A stretch of DNA of 6,390 bases from Rickettsiales bacterium (GTDB lineage: Bacteria; Pseudomonadota; Alphaproteobacteria; Rs-D84), in assembly GCA_031259745.1 (NCBI GenBank), contig JAIRLB010000015.1, positions 1 through 6,390 on the forward strand. The letters run 5' to 3'. Of this stretch, positions 4,867 through 6,390 are shown in pieces (position 1 is the first letter of the stretch; each line of letters begins with the position of its first letter). A program made the translations under genes and the position numbers. Below the pieces are notes generated by a model, which saw only the letters and a program-made list of their open reading frames with translations, ran no database searches and was not told the DNA's origin.

Positions 4867-5705
4867 AGACGCCGCTTGTATTTTCATTGGTACGCGAGCA
4901 ATCGCTTTTCATGACGGCGATCATGTCTTTGCTGACGTTCCTATCCGTGCTGACATTGGGGATCGCCCTGTCTATCGGCACCGGCGTCGCGCGCTGGAAT
5001 TCGCAATGGGATTTATACGCGACCGTTCAGATAATGTCTGACGGCAACGCGAACGCGGTGCAAAAGATAATAGGCGACAACCGCGACAAAATCGCATCCG
5101 TCGCGGAAATATCGAAACAAGACATGGAAAAAATGCTGCGTCCCTGGATGTCCGGCGGCAGCGGAATTCTGGGCAGCTATCTGCCGCAGATGTTTGAGCT
5201 GAAATTCAAAAACAAAGACGATATCAAGCCCCTGGGCGAGCAATTGTCCAAGCATGCGCGCTTTTTGACGCATGCGGCGGCATTAAAGAGCTCAACCGGG
5301 GCCGGGTGGCGGATGATTTTGATCGCCGGGCTGGTCCTGGCGCTGACGCTGGGCGCGATTGCCGTATGTATTTCCTATATTGCGCGAAACACAGCTATGC
5401 TGCACCGGCGCGAGCTGGAAATCCTGAATCAGATCGGCGCCAAGGATTCTTTTATCGCCAAGCAAATGCAAATCATCGTGGCCAAGATTTGCAGCGTCGC
5501 GGGCCTGGCGGGCTGCGCGGTTGCGCTGCCCGTGCTGGCGCTGATACTGGGCGCGGCGCGCGGCGCGCGCGTCGGGCTGATGGCGATGATGGGGCTGAAC
5601 GGGGCGGGATGGACGGCCTTGGTTTTAACGCCTGCCGCCATTGTCATATTTTCTATTTGGATAACCCGAAAGACAACCCGCAAGATTCTTGAAAGCAGCC
5701 AATGA
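4863..5705 (+). CDS. ftsX: Cell-division ABC transporter permease FtsX
   Basis: FtsX is the inner-membrane partner of FtsE. The 280 residues show the family layout: a short cytoplasmic N-terminus, TM1 (about 17-40), a periplasmic domain (about 42-149), then TM2 (150-173), TM3 (205-230) and TM4 (248-268). The periplasmic domain contains DMEKMLRPWM (87-96), like the segment preceding the conserved core in alphaproteobacterial FtsX. The cytoplasmic loop between TM2 and TM3 carries RRELEILNQIGAKDSFIAKQ (182-201), the characteristic R-R-x-E-I-x-x-L-x-x-I-G-A motif that contacts the ATPase. The ATG overlaps the ftsE stop by four bases, and AGGA at 4851-4854 gives a ribosome site eight bases upstream. 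The periplasmic loop is where EnvC-type or other hydrolase activators would bind; the partner is not in this window. Confidence 0.92.
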   Translation: MKTPLVFSLVREQSLFMTAIMSLLTFLSVLTLGIALSIGTGVARWNSQWDLYATVQIMSDGNANAVQKIIGDNRDKIASVAEISKQDMEKMLRPWMSGGSGILGSYLPQMFELKFKNKDDIKPLGEQLSKHARFLTHAAALKSSTGAGWRMILIAGLVLALTLGAIAVCISYIARNTAMLHRRELEILNQIGAKDSFIAKQMQIIVAKICSVAGLAGCAVALPVLALILGAARGARVGLMAMMGLNGAGWTALVLTPAAIVIFSIWITRKTTRKILESSQ

Positions 5706-6211
5706 AGTTTCTGAACTCATCTTTGCTGATATTCGGTCTTTTCATACTGGGCGGCGCCATATTCAAAACAACCGCGCCGACAAGGTGCGCGACAATCCTG
5801 CCGGACGACAGTGTTTTTGTCCTGACCGGGGACGCGCGCAGAATACCGTTCGCAACACGCCAGATACGCAAGCATCCCACGGCGACAATGTATATCATAG
5901 GCGCCGGCGCATCCGGCGGCCATAAATCGGACCGCGTCATAATCGAATCCGATTCAAAATCCACCTATCAGAACGCGCTGGCGATAAAGCGCATCGCCGA
6001 CAGCCACGGGCTGGACAGAATCGTTCTTGTCACGACTGTCGACCATTTCAACCGCGCAAAATATCTGATAAGACATGAAATGCCGAACACCGAAATTGCC
6101 GCATGCCCCGCCCCGCTGACCGGAATGCCAGCAACGAAAAGGTTAGAGCGCTGGACGACCGAATATGTAAAATACATCGGAACCCTTGTCGGAATCCGCG
6201 AAAATCAATAA
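5702..6211 (+). CDS. DUF218 (YdcF/SanA-like) envelope protein
   Basis: The 169-residue product has one N-terminal membrane segment (about 7-22) and then a DUF218 domain, probably periplasmic. Recognisable family blocks are VFVLTGDARRI (38-48) for the first strand and loop, IIGAGASGG (65-73), SDSKSTYQNA (83-92) for the conserved S-x-x-T/S-x-x-N-A helix start, and VLVTTVDHFNRAKYL (108-122) for the V-T-x-x-x-H-x-x-R-A motif. Family members include SanA and ElyC, tied to envelope barrier function and peptidoglycan precursor metabolism; the biochemical activity is not settled. Its ATG overlaps the ftsX stop (ATGA) with no strong Shine-Dalgarno, so translation is probably coupled. The position between ftsX and a plsC-like gene matches alphaproteobacterial operons as I know them. 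Confidence 0.82.
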   Translation: MKFLNSSLLIFGLFILGGAIFKTTAPTRCATILPDDSVFVLTGDARRIPFATRQIRKHPTATMYIIGAGASGGHKSDRVIIESDSKSTYQNALAIKRIADSHGLDRIVLVTTVDHFNRAKYLIRHEMPNTEIAACPAPLTGMPATKRLERWTTEYVKYIGTLVGIRENQ

Positions 6212-6239
6212 CAAATAAAAAAGTCAAAAGGAAAAGCTT

Positions 6240-6390
6240 ATGATCAGAACTGTTTTATTCAAACTTGTTTTGGGCCTGTGGTTTGTCGCCTGGTCCCCGA
6301 TGCTGTTGATTTCATTGCCGTCAAAAAAGCTGTGCCGCGCATTCATGATTGCGGACGCATGGGGCGTATTGTTCTGGGCCCGCGCCATTG
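6240..6390 (+). CDS. plsC: Probable 1-acyl-sn-glycerol-3-phosphate acyltransferase PlsC, N-terminal part only
   Basis: The frame opens at ATG 6240, seven bases after AAGGA (6228-6232), and runs off the right edge after 50 codons. The N-terminus (MIRTVLFKLVLGLWFVAW) is a membrane segment, and a second hydrophobic stretch follows (AWGVLFWARAI at 40-50). This is how alphaproteobacterial PlsC proteins begin, and the place downstream of ftsE-ftsX-DUF218 is where plsC is often found. PlsC makes phosphatidic acid from lysophosphatidic acid at the inner membrane. The catalytic H-x-x-x-x-D box would lie beyond the window, so the call rests on context and N-terminal resemblance. The 28-base gap after the DUF218 stop has no terminator, so it is likely part of the same operon. 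Confidence 0.6.
   Translation, partial: MIRTVLFKLVLGLWFVAWSPMLLISLPSKKLCRAFMIADAWGVLFWARAI

Overview
The window looks like chromosomal DNA from an uncultured or host-associated Gram-negative bacterium, most likely an alphaproteobacterium. The strongest clue is the gene order ftsE, ftsX, a DUF218 (YdcF/SanA-like) gene, then a plsC-like gene. I recognise this order from alphaproteobacterial chromosomes. A Pal lipoprotein and an outer-membrane beta-barrel confirm a two-membrane envelope. No species can be named from the sequence alone.

Left part (1-3430, minus strand): five secreted or outer-membrane proteins read leftwards. In transcription order they are an outer-membrane beta-barrel protein (3430-2723), a 359-aa secreted protein with a coiled coil and phage-tail-fibre-like modules (2662-1583), a 254-aa secreted protein with three 'YPSxKAVxxYV' repeats (1391-627), a 37-aa signal-peptide micro-ORF (565-452), and a collagen-like Gly-X-Y protein that runs off the left edge (442-1). 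Four of the five are built as a signal peptide followed by a short or low-complexity surface region. Three carry the same mature N-terminal motif, A-S-[KQ]-x-Y-[VF]-D. The two complete long ones share a C-terminal ending of the form 'W..(V/I).YP'. I read this as a lineage-specific cluster of surface proteins made from tail-fibre-like and collagen-like modules. It is the part of the window most likely to be undescribed.

Middle (3431-4074): two back-to-back promoters drive the beta-barrel gene leftwards and a monocistronic pal gene rightwards. A rho-independent-type hairpin follows pal.

Right part (4075-6390, plus strand): ftsE, ftsX and the DUF218 gene overlap by ATGA start/stop junctions, and a plsC-like gene follows after a short gap and is cut by the right edge. 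This is a housekeeping envelope and division operon. Its bases are clearly more GC-rich than the left-hand cluster. The predicted ftsE promoter would start transcription at or beside the ATG, and no Shine-Dalgarno sequence is visible, so ftsE may be translated from a leaderless mRNA.

No tRNA, rRNA, CRISPR array, transposase or integrase was seen.
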